Notes under the pieces: generated by a model
Seen by the model: only the letters and a program-made list of their open reading frames with translations
Databases searched by the model: none
Told to the model about the DNA's origin: nothing
Assembly: GCF_023856365.1 (NCBI RefSeq)
Contig: NC_064537.1
Location: forward strand, 1,648,001-1,712,000
Reading direction: 5' to 3'
Length of the DNA: 64,000 nt
Origin: Brienomyrus brachyistius
Lineage: Eukaryota > Chordata > Actinopteri > Osteoglossiformes > Mormyridae
Shown: positions 45,461-57,822 of the stretch, in pieces
Layout: each line of letters begins with the position of its first letter
Numbering within the stretch: position 1 is the first letter of the stretch
Made by a program: the position numbers and the translations under genes

Positions 45461-47220
45461 TTGTTTTCATGCAGAATATCCCTTTTTTGGTTCATATTCT
45501 TATCATACTCAATGCCACTACAACACTGAATACAGAGTATTACAAATGTATTAATGCAAATATACCATTTAATGCTTAGTAGTTGAATTGGATAATTTCC
45601 AACTTGCCATTTTTTATATCAAAAATGTTTGGAAAATATGGTTCATGCTGAGTAGCTCTCACTGACTTTGTTTGGCAGTGTTATAGGGCAGGGGTAGGCA
45701 TCTCTGATCCTTCAGTGCTGGTATCCAGCAGGTCTTCTATCCTACCTGATGACTTACTATCTGCCTGAGAAAACCTGTAGGATACCAACACCCCAGGATC
45801 AGGATTACCGAGGCATAGAGTGGGACTGATTTTAATGGCAAAGACCAGCCCATTTAATCTTTGTTCTGGGGGAACTTCAATAAATGATGCCTCAGTTCAA
45901 GAGGCTTCTGTTCTTCCCATGGCCTGAAAGCAGAAGGTCAAATTCATAACAAACACGTTTATGGGCTGCTCAGCTTGCTGTTAGGAGTTCTTCAAGAACC
46001 ATCACAAGTAGCTGCCTCTCTGAACATGTCCCAGTTGGTGTGTTCAAAGCAGTCCGGTAGTGCTGAGATGGAACGCACTAGGTCGCACTCGGATTTCTTT
46101 TGTGACGGGTATAGGTTCTTGCATGTACCTATTGAAGCTTAGCTTGACGCTCGAAAGATTCTCCCGTCCAAATTCACTCCATAAAACTCCAAGAAACTGC
46201 TTCGCAAAACTTAACTGTTTACTTAGAGTCTTTAACCAATGTTACAAACATAAAATTGTATCCACAAAATAAAATAAACACATTAATATCAAAATTCGAG
46301 AGCAATCTTACCAGGAGGTCAAAAAACTATTTCGCTCCAATCTAACTCCTCTCCCTCCAACCACCTATTCCCCGCCCCCTTATCATAATAAAAGCACCCC
46401 AATAGTGTCCATCAGGACTACATTAAAAGTCCTGTTTTTAAACATTACAAGGTAGACCCAATAAATCTTTACATTTTAAAATAATATCTGTCAAATTAAT
46501 AAACTTATACCTTGAATCAATATTTTTTTACTGTTAATTATTCAAATCATACGAAATGCATTTAGGCTCCTACAACGGGTTTGGAACAGGTCAGTCTGGG
46601 GGCAGCACGTGGCTGTGCTTGCTATCAGAGGGTCGCTGGTTCGATCTCAGCCCCCTGGGCGCCGCAACAGGTGGCTGAGATGTGGTTCGAAAGGCCCAAA
46701 CGGGACGAGTATGGCTGGGCAGCACCATGGATGTGTAAATCAGGTCCATTGCGTTCTTCCTTCTTGTTGGATAGTCAACATGTTGGAAGATTTTCAGGAG
46801 GACTGATTGTAAATATATATGCTTGCAGTTTCCGACGATGATGAAAGCTCCATCGGGGTGCACAGTCTACAATTCATTCATAGTATCGTACAGCTCGCCT
46901 AGTGATTGGTTAGCATTAGCACGAGAGGCAGGTTCACGGCTACAACAATAACTGGGGAGGTATTCCCTTAGCAGATAGCTGGCGTTTTACAAATAGAAAC
47001 TCCACTAGTGCTGAACAGTGACTCGAGATGATTGTCACATTAGAGCGCCAACTCTTGTTGATGTAAGCACACAGTCCGCCTCAGCAAATCGTAACTGCAT
47101 AGTACGGCCAGTCTGTTGGCCCAAAAGCTGGTGAGCCTATCCAGCTGGATGGCAGAGTCCAGGATGGTGTAGCCATGTTTTCATGAAAACAGAAACACGG
47201 CACTTCCTCATCTCACACCA
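45461..47220. other. intergenic stretch with possible SINE fragment
   Basis: No coding exon recognised. Around 46600-46690 a TTGCTATCAGAGGGTCGCTG segment followed by GGTTCGATCTC resembles a tRNA-type B-box and may be a SINE head. The remainder shows no clear structure. Confidence 0.45.
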
Positions 47221-47224
47221 AAGA

Positions 47225-47540
47225 CATGGTGGGTGGTGTAGCTGAAGCTGAACTAGCAGCACAGAGGCTACAGTGGGATCTTGATTTAATTAGTCACTGG
47301 GCTGATACCTGGCAGATGAAATTTATTGTAGACAAATGTTAGGTAATCCAAGTAGAAATTTAAAGTACAGATATTTTATGGGTTCCACTGAAATAAAGGT
47401 AGCTGATTATGAGATAGACCTCAGTGTGTATGTTGATGCTTCCATGTCCCACTCTCGCCAGTGTGGGGAAGCAATAAAAAAGGCCAATAGGATGTTGGGT
47501 TACATCTCTAGGTTTGTGGAGCTTAAGTCAAGGGACCGGG
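47225..47540 (+). mobile_element. non-LTR retrotransposon RT C-terminal fragment
   Basis: The plus strand encodes, with a stop and a small frame change, AAQRLQWDLDLISHWADTWQ, MKFIVDKC, YRYFMGSTEIKVADYEIDLS, VYVDASMSHSRQCGEAIKKA and NRMLGYISRFVELKSRD. This is the W-x-MxFNxxKC ... KDLGV-x-x-D ... KANxxLGxIxR layout found downstream of the RT active site in Rex/CR1-like elements. Both ends are truncated. Confidence 0.75.
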
Positions 47541-47837
47541 GTGGGGGGGTTTGAAATTGTTTTCCCATTCAGTTGGTCTTTTCAGTCCAGCAGATCTATA
47601 CGGGGCTCTCTGTTCAAAAATGCCTCAGTACGCCCCAAAGCGCCATCTACTGTCGTCCGGAAATACAGCAACTACCTCATGAAATTTCAGAGGTCTTAAG
47701 TGCTACAGTAATTATTTTGTTCAAATACATTAATAGGTTGCTTTTGTAAATGTAATAATGTATAACAGTATATTTGTTATAAATAATGACGTCAATGCTG
47801 CTTGCCTTTTTATAATAGGCCCCGTCTTATGTCTGCC

Positions 47838-48040
47838 ATCCATCCATCCATTTTCCAAACCGCTTATCCTATTGGGTCGCGGGGGGTCCGGAGCCTATCC
47901 CGGTAGCAATGGGCACGAGGCAGGGAACAACCCAGGATGGGGGGAACATGCAAACACATGTGACCCAGGCGGAGACTCGAACCCGGGTCCCAGAGGTGTG
48001 AGGCAACAGTGCTAACCACTGCACCACCATGCCACCCCCA
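47838..48040 (-). mobile_element. tRNA-derived SINE, copy 4, internally deleted
   Basis: The same family as copies 1-3: CCATCCATCC tail complement at the left, tRNA-like head complement (GTGCTAACCACTGCACCACC) at the right, but about 150 bp of the body is missing. I see no clear target-site duplication. Confidence 0.88.
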
Positions 48041-48814
48041 TTTTTAATCATATTATCTTTAATCAGTGACTTAATTCCCTTAGATCCATCTGGACTGATT
48101 GACTGCACAACTCCACCAAGTGGGAGCAGCAGCAGGTATGCAGGTATCAGAAAAAGTGTTAGCCTCAGTCAGAAATGTGGCTTTGAGTCCTAACCTCAAG
48201 TCCATTTGTGGGAAACCACAGGCTCCAGGATAAGTGCATTAATAGTGCACTAATAGGTGGTCTTGAGTAGAAGCTCTGGACCAGAGTGTTACATATTACA
48301 GTTAACTTCATTTCTTCTTGCTTCAGTGCCTCTCCCACCTTCATCTTTAAGCAGCCCTTGGTGATAAAATCATCTCCGATGTCCCCTGGAGCTACAGCAG
48401 GTGTGTGTCTGCAAGTTTCCGTTGAGTATGTATGTGTCTGTGCACATTTGTGTGCATGTTTATATACAAACTTATAGAGTGAGTGTGTGTATAAGTGTGT
48501 TTTTATGTGCATGTATGTTTTGTGTGTGTTGTGTGTTAATCAGGATCACTGACTCACTGTATCTCCATGTCTCATTAGAGGGTATTGGAAGAGCTTGGGC
48601 TAAGAAACAGATCCGGTACGAGCAATATATGCTGCTAAAGCTAGTCAGAAATGCAAAATGAAATCATCTAAATCATACTCTGTCAATATCCGAGTGATTA
48701 TTGCAGTGTTGCCAACTTAGCTATTTTGTTGCTAGATTTATCAACTTCAGACTGCCCTTGCAACTTTTTTCAAAAAGCAACAAATTTAGCTACTTATAAA
48801 ATTACGTTTAATTT

Positions 48815-48907
48815 ATTATTATTATTATTATTTATGATGATTATATTATTAATATTCATTATTATTATTATCATTATTGTTATTAATAATAATTATTATT
48901 ATTATTG
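48815..48907. repeat. (ATT)n microsatellite
   Basis: Imperfect ATT/TTA trinucleotide repeat. Flanking 48.1-49.6 kb contains no recognised exon, only TG-rich stretches near 48400-48540. Confidence 0.9.
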
Positions 48908-49717
48908 CTTGCTGTTTGTAGAGTAAACTGGCCGAGAAAAAATGAAGCACTTTTGTGCACAGACACTATGACGCAATGACATCGCAGTGTCTTTTAGCAG
49001 CAAAGACAGAGGCTATCAAAGCTCCCGGTTTGACCTGCATGCATATTCCAAAAGCACTTAGCCTACTGATCCTAAATTCAACTGGCAGCTCTGGTGCAGC
49101 GCTAAGGTTCGTCCCAGATTCATTCCCTGATCCTATACGGCGTGGGGATTAGAACACGATTAGTTATTCAAACAGCAATGCATAAACTAGAGTCTGTAGC
49201 GATCTAATTGTGACATCCCACATAAAAAGGATACACGGAGAGCTAAATAAGCCTTCACATTTACTGAGCACCACGCACTAGAAACATTATAGGGTAATTC
49301 TCTTCTGAACACGTACACCCGCGCACCCCTTACATACTTAACCACCCTAAATTGGCAAAGGCTGTGTTGCCAACTACAGGGCATCCGTAGCATTACATGC
49401 CATTTCCTAGCCTAATGCGCCCACTTGTTTTAAGGTAATTAACTGATTTACCAGAAACACCTGGGATCCCGCCCATCACTTGTATGGGAGGGAAATTGAG
49501 CCCACAAACCGTGGAAATGACACCTTTCCCGATGTATATCTGTATATTATAAGTAGGATACCTGGGGGGGCTGTTTTGTGCATTGTGCCCTTTCTAAAAT
49601 AATCAGTGTTATCAGTTGCTGGGTGATTAAAGCTAATTCCATTGCGTCCAGGCCATTAAAACGCCGAGCGCTGTAAACTTTAGGACCCGGGTTCGGTTCG
49701 GGTCTTTTCGGCTTCCG

Positions 49718-51125
49718 ATGTCCCGCCTCCCGAGAGCCAGCTGGAGGCTCCAGTTATCTTCAGGTAACGTGAAACTATAACGGGGTTAAATAACAGGAGC
49801 AATAACGCACTATGACGATGAGGTGAAAGACCGAGATCTTCTGCATAGTCGCTGCGGGATTAAGCGCTCGTCTCCCTGGCCAGCCAGTCCTCTTACCCGC
49901 CGTCCCCATGCTTAGGGCTGCAGGACACCGTCACAGTATCCCCGATGTCTAGCCCGACCCCCAGCCATGCCTCCAACAGCGCCGCCAGCTGGACGGGCAG
50001 AGGGGAGACCGGGGAGAAGAAGCGGTGCCGGGGGGCGCCGGACGCGCTGCAGCAGGTAGGCTGGGGGCGCCGCACCGAGCACCGGCAGTGGTACACCATA
50101 CAGCAGGGGATCGCAAAGTTTTTGATCGAAGGTCCACATTCAAATTTTTGTTCAAATTCAGAGCCGCGGAACAATTTTCAATAAAACCGCATTTTATGAA
50201 CTTTTAATGAATTGACAATAACCTTAGATATAGACATTAATATAGACCTATAACAAAAATGGGATCTCTTAAAGCCGCTGATCGTATATGTCTGTCATTG
50301 GTGGGTTATGCAAAGTTTGGTGGTTCTGCGATGCATCTCTGCACTTCAAGTCAAGTTAAACCGTTTTACATTAAACATATTGATTACCAAGGTGCATTAT
50401 CGGGTGTGTCTGGATTACCGTGCGGTTTGGGATCCCGGTGTCCGCACATCCTGCAATTATTTTCAGTTAGTGCTGTGTCAGTGGCGCAGTCATACACGCA
50501 CCTCCCGTCACGAATATATGTCTTTCATATTTCGGGGTAACTTGTCAGATTTAAGGTAGTCTGGGCAAAATGTAAGTGAACGAATATGAAGTCAATTTAA
50601 ACTGTGGTACCTTAAATCCGACACCCCGATAAGCCAGTAACCCCGCTTCGTAGTACACGTCCCTGCTCTCATGAATAGGAATCTACTTGTACTTCTCGGG
50701 ACAGTTAGTAAAGGTTCGTTGTTGGCATGTACTGTAAGGACTTAAGAAAAAAAAACCGGAAGTGGACCATTAGTTTGGCTTGTATTTTCAATTTCAACAT
50801 CTTTCTGAAGTTCAGTTTTCAGCAATGAAAAATAAAATCACTGTAATCGCAATGAATTATATACATCTGTTATGTACAATCTTTTAAAATGTATACAGTT
50901 TGTTAAAATCCTGTTCTTTTCTCAAGCTGAGTTAAGCTCTTGGTCCAGCTGGATGGGACCGTGGTCGTTAATATTGCCCCCCCCCCCCCCCCAACAGGAG
51001 CTGCTGGCAGAGAGACAGAAAGATGTGGCCAGGCTGCAGGACGCACTGAGGCTGGAGCAGGAGAACGTAAGGGGGGGTGTCACCATACTGACATTGTCGC
51101 AACCAAAGAGACTTTCCTGGGGGGT

Positions 51126-51162
<37 letters not shown>

Positions 51163-51177
51163 TGCCTGCCTGCCTGT

Positions 51178-51211
<34 letters not shown>

Positions 51212-53628
51212 TTCCCCAAATGCATGTCTTGGTCCCATTAAGAGACCAGACCTGAGCTGTACAGAGTAAAACAGTCAAAGGCCATCGTCCACCAAAAGGA
51301 GCCCATATTCGCTCGGTTCAGAGATAACAGGCTTTGAATAGACTGAAAATATTCCAGGACTGAATGGCCTAATTCGCCTAATTACCTTCCCTGGCATCGC
51401 TACCTGCCCTGAGCCATTAGCGGCGTAATGAGCTGTATGACTCCTCTGGGTTTGCGCCTGCAGGTCGGTGATTAATCTGCTCCTCTATCCGAAAGCCCCC
51501 GGGCCCAGTCTCGACCCGACCCTGACCTGCCCTCCCCCCGCCCCGCCCTGCCCCGCCACCCCGTGTTGCAGCGCAGACATCTGCAGTCCCGGTGCAGCCA
51601 GCAGGCCTGGGAGCTGAAACAGAAGGAGCGGCAGAACAGCCACCTGAAGGCGAGACTGGTGCAGCTGCTCGACAGGCCGAGGGAGCGGAAGTGCTGTGAG
51701 GCTCTGGCTCTTCTCAAACTTCTCCAGCAGGGGGAGGCATTGTGCAGGAATCGGACTGACTTCTGGTAACGGCTGTGATGAGAGGGAACTACATGTCCGA
51801 CTTAAGCACAAGTCGTACTTATGAACGGACTGCCATAAAGCCCATTAAAAATTTGCGTAAAATACAGCCGTTTAATAAATTTAGCTGTTCGACTTGTGAT
51901 ATTTTGTATATTACCGTTACCTACAGATTTGACTTAAGAATGGCTGTCAGAACCTGGGGCTGCCTGTATTCAATCCATCCATCTTCCAGCCGCTTAACCA
52001 GAACTGCGTTTGGGGAGGGGGGGTGAAACAAATGTTAAATCTTAAAGGTTCAGTGTGGAAAATTTGGGGCTCTTTGGATTTTAATCAGCATTGTGATTTT
52101 TAGCTCTGTGTCAAACATCTGTGTCCTGCCTTCTGCAGCGATGGACGTGCTGAATGGCCCCCCTAGGCTGCTGGGAAAGAGCCCCCCCCCCAGGGCCGCG
52201 GATAGGTAGGAGAAATGAGGGCAACCAGTGGCTCGCTAACTGTGGATAGAGGTTGCCGTTCTCAGATGTCTTATGTCTATTTTTTGCTACTGCTTCCAGA
52301 AAGTGTGTGTGTGTGGGTTGGTATTTAGCACAATGTGGGAACCTGGTAAAACCTGTTACTTTTTAGCTTGAGGGGACATTTCTTAAGTCCTAACAGTATA
52401 AATCTCAATTTTATAAAGATCTGTGACTACTGGAAGTCTGGTATTTTTTGGTTAAGGTTAAAGTTAGGATTAGTATTAGGGCTGCAGAAATGGAGAGTTC
52501 CCACAAAGAGATGAATACAAACTGTGTGTGTGTGTGTGTGGGTTTGTTCTTACACTGTCATTTGGCCAACAAATGGTTCAGGCAATATCGTTTTCTTGTG
52601 ATATACCTGAACCCCCAGTTCTTAATGAAGCCTGCCTTAAATTTCCTGTTGGAGGGAGGGGGGACTTTAAATTCATCACTGCCCGGGGGTTTCAATCCAA
52701 GGTACGTTGAAACTCCCATTCACCAACATGAAAATGCCTTCTCTCCTCCCGACTTTTGCAGGCAAATTGACCAGGAGGTGGCGCTGCGGGTCATGCTGGA
52801 GAGGCAGGAGGCGGAGCTAAGGCAGGCTCTGACCCTGAGACGTGACCTGTGTGACCTCCTACGCCTGCTGCAGACCCACATGGAGCAGGTCGGTGCGGGG
52901 GGGGAGATTCGAACGTGCAGCCTAGTGGGTAGTCTCCAGGAACCAAATATCTTAACCTGTACGGCAGAGGTGGCCAATCGTATCCGCAAAGGGCCGGTGT
53001 GTGTGTGCGGGTTTTCGCTGCAACTCCCTAATTCGATTACTAATTAGAGGAGTGATTGGCTGAACAGTCCTCACACCTGGCTTTGAACGGCTGACCTACA
53101 GGTTATCGCAGAAACCCGCATACACACCGGCCCTCTGCGGATAAGATTGGCTGCTCCTGCTGTACAGTTACATAAAGCACCCTTACATATTTTAGTAATG
53201 CATTAATTCTAATTAATTCATCGCTTTTAAAATTAGGCTGGCTTGGGTCCATGTTTTTCCTGTAGTAATTTTAAAAATGACATGAAGGTTTGTTTCACAG
53301 ACCTTTCAAGACTCTCCGGTGGCTGTAGGAGTGTCAGACTGTGAGAGGCTTATCCAATTAGAGAAGACTCTGGGTGATCATGTGACCGGGGGAGTGGTAC
53401 AGGCATGGGACAGGGTGCAAAGGCGATTTGGGGAGCTGGTCTCACAAGGTAGGCACTAAGATCTGGTTGGTCCTGGTAGTTCGGGTTACACTGGATAATT
53501 ACAGGTGCAGGTTTAATAACAAAAGCCTGTTAAATAACAAAATATTAGCACAGATGAAACTGGCTCAGCTTTTGATGAGGGTTACGATTCATGAATCTCA
53601 TGAAAATGAGTCTGCAGGTTGTTTCTGA

Positions 53629-53664
<36 letters not shown>

Positions 53665-55021
53665 CTCAGTCCTCCAGCAGCACTGGAACCGATCAGGAGA
53701 AGCTTCTGGCTCAGCTGGAGTCTGACTTGGAACAAAGCAGACAGCTGGTCCGGCTGCAACAGCAGGTGCTGCAGGTAAAGGATCCACTGACATGAATGCT
53801 TATAGATCGGTCCTTTTCATTGTGTGTCTTTTAAAACGCGTTACTCCGTGATGAAATTCACAGGCATTACTCCTGCTGTATAGTAAAGACATAACCAGCT
53901 ATGGGTCACCACAGTGAGCTTGCTGTTGGACTCCCTCTGCCGGGCCCTCTAATGTATCTGCCTGTCTCAGGACAGCGTGAACCCCCCGTTGCTGCCTACC
54001 CTGACCGACTCGTATTACCTGGAGGAGTGGGAGAGGCTGCAGGCCAAGTGGGCGGAGCTTGAGGATCAGAGGCGGAGCTTCCAGAGGGAGAGGCAGGCCT
54101 TCACAGAAGCAGCCATCCGACTGGGCCGTGAGGTGACTTGGGAGGGGGTCGCAGAGTATGGGGAGGCATCGCCAGCGAGTGGCACATCCCCTCTAACTTC
54201 GCCTGTGCCCCCAGCGGTGGCAGTTTGAGCAGCAGAAGGCCATCCATCTTGCACAGCAGATCCTGTGCCACTCGCCCTGGGACCAGCCCACCCATAACAG
54301 GAGGGACAGCAGCATCGGCTGTGAGTGTCCTGCCGCTATAGGGGAGCCGGCGCTGCTGTCAAAGGGTGGTGGTGCTTTGTCATCATGGTCAACGGCAATT
54401 TTAGTTTGTTATAGTTTGCAGTGCTTTTTGTAGCCCAAAGACGCGCAGTGAGGCTGTGAGGGACGCGCAGTGAGGCTGTGAGGGACGCGCAGTGAGGCTG
54501 TGAGGGACGCGCAGTGAGGCTGTGAGGGACGCGCAGTGAGGCTGTGAGGGACGCGCAGTGAGCCAGGAGCTGGGAAGGTCTTTAAAGCGAGATCTGATGA
54601 AGAAGCCCCAGGCCGCTCCTGCTGGCCTCACTTGGCTCTGCGTGTGCTGCTGTTTCAGCCTGCTGCCGCTGGCTAACACCATGTGTTTGTGTGACTCCCA
54701 GCAGCTCACAGGACCTACTCCGGCTGCCCCACTGCCTCCCCCACATCCCTGGAGTCTGGCATCGCGCCGTGGGCAGAGCACAGCCTGGCCCAGACCCCCA
54801 GCACCCCCGAGCTCTACTCCGCCCTAAGGCTGCCCTTTCACCCCAGGTCAGCCCCCCCTCCTCCCTGGCCTTGTTTCTATGAACAGTGCAACCCACCCCA
54901 CCCAAAATGTGACTTTGAAATCTTGCATTATAGGAGATCCAGGGGCAGCCCGGCACGCTCGGACTGCCACGAGAGGCAGAGGGGAAGCCACGGCTGCAGA
55001 TCCCTGGAGTGCTCTTTTTAG
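49718..55021 (+). CDS. ssx2ip: SSX2IP/ADIP-like coiled-coil protein, short N terminus
   Basis: SSX2IP (afadin- and alpha-actinin-binding protein) works at adherens junctions and centrosomes. Exons: 49718-49763, 49916-50055, 50998-51066, 51572-51695, 52139-52205, 52762-52888, 53301-53448, 53665-53774, 53971-54132, 54215-54320, 54705-54846 and 54934-55021. All join in phase, about 442 residues against about 614 in human. Diagnostic matches: KARLVQLLDRPRERKCSMDV then LNGPPRLLGK (human RLHQLV...AMDILN), and YYLEEWERLQAKWAELEDQR then SFQRERQAFTEAAIRLGRE (human YLLEEKERLKEEW, SFTEAAIRLG). Most of the protein is Q/E/L/R-rich coiled coil; the C terminus is S/T/P/R-rich and ends LECSF. The first two exons are unlike SSX2IP, and the conserved N-terminal region (about 180 residues) is not found upstream. 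The ATG at 49945 is an alternative start (417 residues). A possible AATAAA lies at 55082. Likely an ssx2ip paralog, not the main gene. Confidence 0.82.
51121..51211. repeat. (CCTG)n microsatellite
   Basis: About 22 CCTG/TGCC units with two CTGT interruptions, in the ssx2ip-like intron after exon 3. Confidence 0.95.
53629..53663 (+). repeat. (GT)n run forming a 3' splice site
   Basis: About 16 GT units run directly into the TAG acceptor of the ssx2ip-like exon starting at 53665, with no ordinary polypyrimidine tract between. Confidence 0.95.
54441..54562. repeat. 24-bp minisatellite
   Basis: Five near-perfect copies of GACGCGCAGTGAGGCTGTGA+GGGA, with a partial sixth, in the ssx2ip-like intron before exon 54705-54846. 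Confidence 0.93.
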
Positions 55022-55065
<44 letters not shown>

Positions 55066-57700
55066 ATTTCACTTCCTACTCTAATAAAGAGGCCGACTTA
55101 TCGACGCCTTGTATGGACCCCCTCCCAGTCTCTGTCTCTCCTCCATTCCGACACGCTCCTTCTGCAGAGATGGTATCTCAAAGCTCTCCTCTGGAGCTTA
55201 ATGTTCCTCCTGCCCCTCTCAGCCTCAGCCGCTCGCTTTCTGGAATATCCACAATTTGCTGCTTGAAACCTGCATTTTCTGCAGGGGGGTTGGGTGGGCT
55301 CTCTGCTCCCCCCAAATGAATGTGGATGTGAGGCTGACTTTTTACAGCAAGGCCCCCGCCTGGTGTCGGTCAGTGCAGTCTGAGGGAGGGAGGGTTTGCC
55401 GGCTTGGTGTGTACCATCCGACCAGCCACACGTGCACCAGTGTTTGTTGGGCTGTGGGTTTCTGGCTGCTCCATGACGCTGTTGGAGCATGTGGGGTGGG
55501 GTGGGTGGGGGTGGGGGGCACTGCTATTTATTGGCCTTGTCTGTGTGACTGTAACCTACCTATTTATAAACCACCCCCGTACTGAGTAAGGTTGGGGGGG
55601 GCAGCTGCATGGGCTGGGGGGGGGCAAATGTGTATGAGAACCTAATGGTCTGCTTCCCCCCCCCAAACTGTCCCAGCGTACCCTTCCTTCTGCTTGGTTA
55701 TGATAATGTGTGTGTGCTGCCCCCCCCTGACAGGCCAGAGGTGAAACAGTTTGTGACCCTCATCTTCTGACGCAATAGTCTAAGAAATAGAATTTAAATT
55801 TGATGTGTAGTAATCGCTGCATTTCCTGCTCGTCTGTGGTTCACGCAGCCGGCAGCCATGCTGTGTGGCGGGCTCTTCCTGCCCAGACCTGCCAGGCTCC
55901 CAGTCCACGGTCTCCCACACAAACATTCCCCTCTCACTGTGTAAGTGATCTTCTCCTCTGGCCGATGATACTGCCGTCACTTCAGTTAAACAATTTACTA
56001 AATGTCCCACAAACATGCTGACGTTACAAATGTTTCGATTTTTAACATGTATTTCCTTTATTTGCAATGGAAAAACAAGATGCTTGTGGGGGAAAAAAGC
56101 TAAATGTAACTTTATTTGACACAAATTTGTACTGACAAAATGATTGGTAGCTTGTATAAGTTGTAAATGGTTGCATTTCAGGCTGGTGCTCCTGTTTGTT
56201 TTTCGTTTGAACTCACCTGTGACAGTTACAGGCGTTGCCAGTTTACAAAGCACCACGATCAACCAGTTTAGAGAGAAATCGTCTGTTGTGTCTCTGAACT
56301 CCTCCCCTTCATTTCCTCTAAATGATCAGATTCTCGACTCTCGGTCTCCTGTACATCCGCTCTGTCACAGGGTGGGAGGACAAATGCAGACAGACTGTCA
56401 AGATGCATTTACAGGCTTTCGTTACTATTAGATGACAGTAATTTTCTCACAAAGTGGGGGGGGTCATTACGTCCTGGGACTCTAACCAGCAGCTTTGATC
56501 AATAACACACCTGTCTCTTGAAATCGTCAGATATGGCTAAAGATATCCAATGCATAAAAGCTTCCTTTTAAAGAGGAATTTGGGGTAAAGGTGCTGTAGG
56601 AAGGGCGGGGCCCATGTGCGTTCCAGGGTAGCGCGTGAGTGACCCAGCCAGAGGGACGAAGGAGAATGACATCAGCACACAGCAGGGGATAGCACTCTGT
56701 TTTAGGGTCAAAAACGTGGGGAGTTGAAGACAGAACACGGATGATGATAATGGTTTTACCTTAAACATTCAACTTGATCCACTCAGCCAGATCAAGATAA
56801 AAAGCTAGTGTGCGGATCAGCAGGTTAGGGTACTGTCTGTCTCTGGTCAGTAGGTTGCCGGTTCAAATCCTAGGGTTGCTGAGCAAGGCCCCTAACTCCA
56901 GTTGCTCTGGGGACTGTCTGACCCCGCATACTCAGAAAGAGAATGTAGCTTTGGGTAATTGTAGAAGGATTGCACTGTAATATGGCTGGAGCCGGGGCCT
57001 GAGGGGGGGTCTCTTGCTTATGCACTGCAAAGGCTTTGCACACATGAAGAACGAGAGCATGAATCGGTCAGACTTCAACGTGCCGGTTCATCGGCGAGTC
57101 TCCCGCTAGCCCTCACAAACGGCATTAGTGCCCCAGCCCTGGGGATGTTATCCTCTCCGCTGTGACAAAAAGCATTTAACCTTTTACGTTTTCCCTTAAT
57201 TTTAGAGCATATCTATGGAAATAAGCGAGTGGAATGGCATGCAGCTGTGAGGGGGGGGGGTGGGGAGAGGGCTGTGCACCAAGCCCACGCCGGGGGTTTC
57301 TCACGCAGCCGCACAGCAGGCGTGGGGGAGGGGGGGCACAGCTGCACAGCAGATACCAAGGGGTTAACAGTCTGGCACGGACTGTGAGAAAAATATGCAT
57401 GGAGGGGTGGGGCCGCATAAATATGCCTGTCTGGGGTGGGATTTTGACTTGGAGCAGAGAGCAGGGTGGGGAGTGGGGGCTGTTTCAGGAGATGGGGGTA
57501 GGTATAATGGGGGGCAGGGCACTGGCAATTTTCATTCAAGCTGAGACCCCCCTTCTGTTACTCTTCCTCTCTCTCTCATGCTCCCTCTCCATCTCTCTCT
57601 CCCTCTCTCGCTCTCCCCTCTCTCACGTTCCCTTGCTCCCACTCCTCTCTCCCTCCCTCTCTCTCCCTCTCTCTCTCCCTCGTGCTTCCTCTCCTCCTCA
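55022..57700. other. ssx2ip-like 3' flank, no further gene recognised
   Basis: Begins with a (GT)n run (55024-55064) inside the presumed 3' UTR. G/C-rich runs follow at about 55580-55665. A tRNA-type SINE fragment with B-box GGTTCAAATCC is at about 56820-56985. A CT-rich low-complexity tract (CTCTCTCCC) spans about 57560-57695. No conserved exon was recognised. Confidence 0.5.
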
Positions 57701-57716
57701 CACACCCAAGAGCAGA

Positions 57717-57822
57717 GCTTCCTTAGACCTCAGATGGAAGCTGTGGAGCTGCAGGAGGCGGCTGCCCGGGAGGAGACCCTCGGGGACGGGGGGCCAGGCA
57801 CCAGAGGAGAAGAGGGACAGAG
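57717..57822 (+). CDS. candidate isolated exon, unidentified
   Basis: After a long pyrimidine tract and a CACACCCAAG acceptor-like sequence, an open segment with ATG at 57733 reads MEAVELQEAAAREETLGDGG then PGTRGEEGQR and stops at a good donor (GAG then GTAAGC at about 57823). The composition is coding-like and acidic, but I recognise no family and cannot find the partner exon. It could be the first coding exon of a gene continuing to the right, or chance. Confidence 0.25.
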
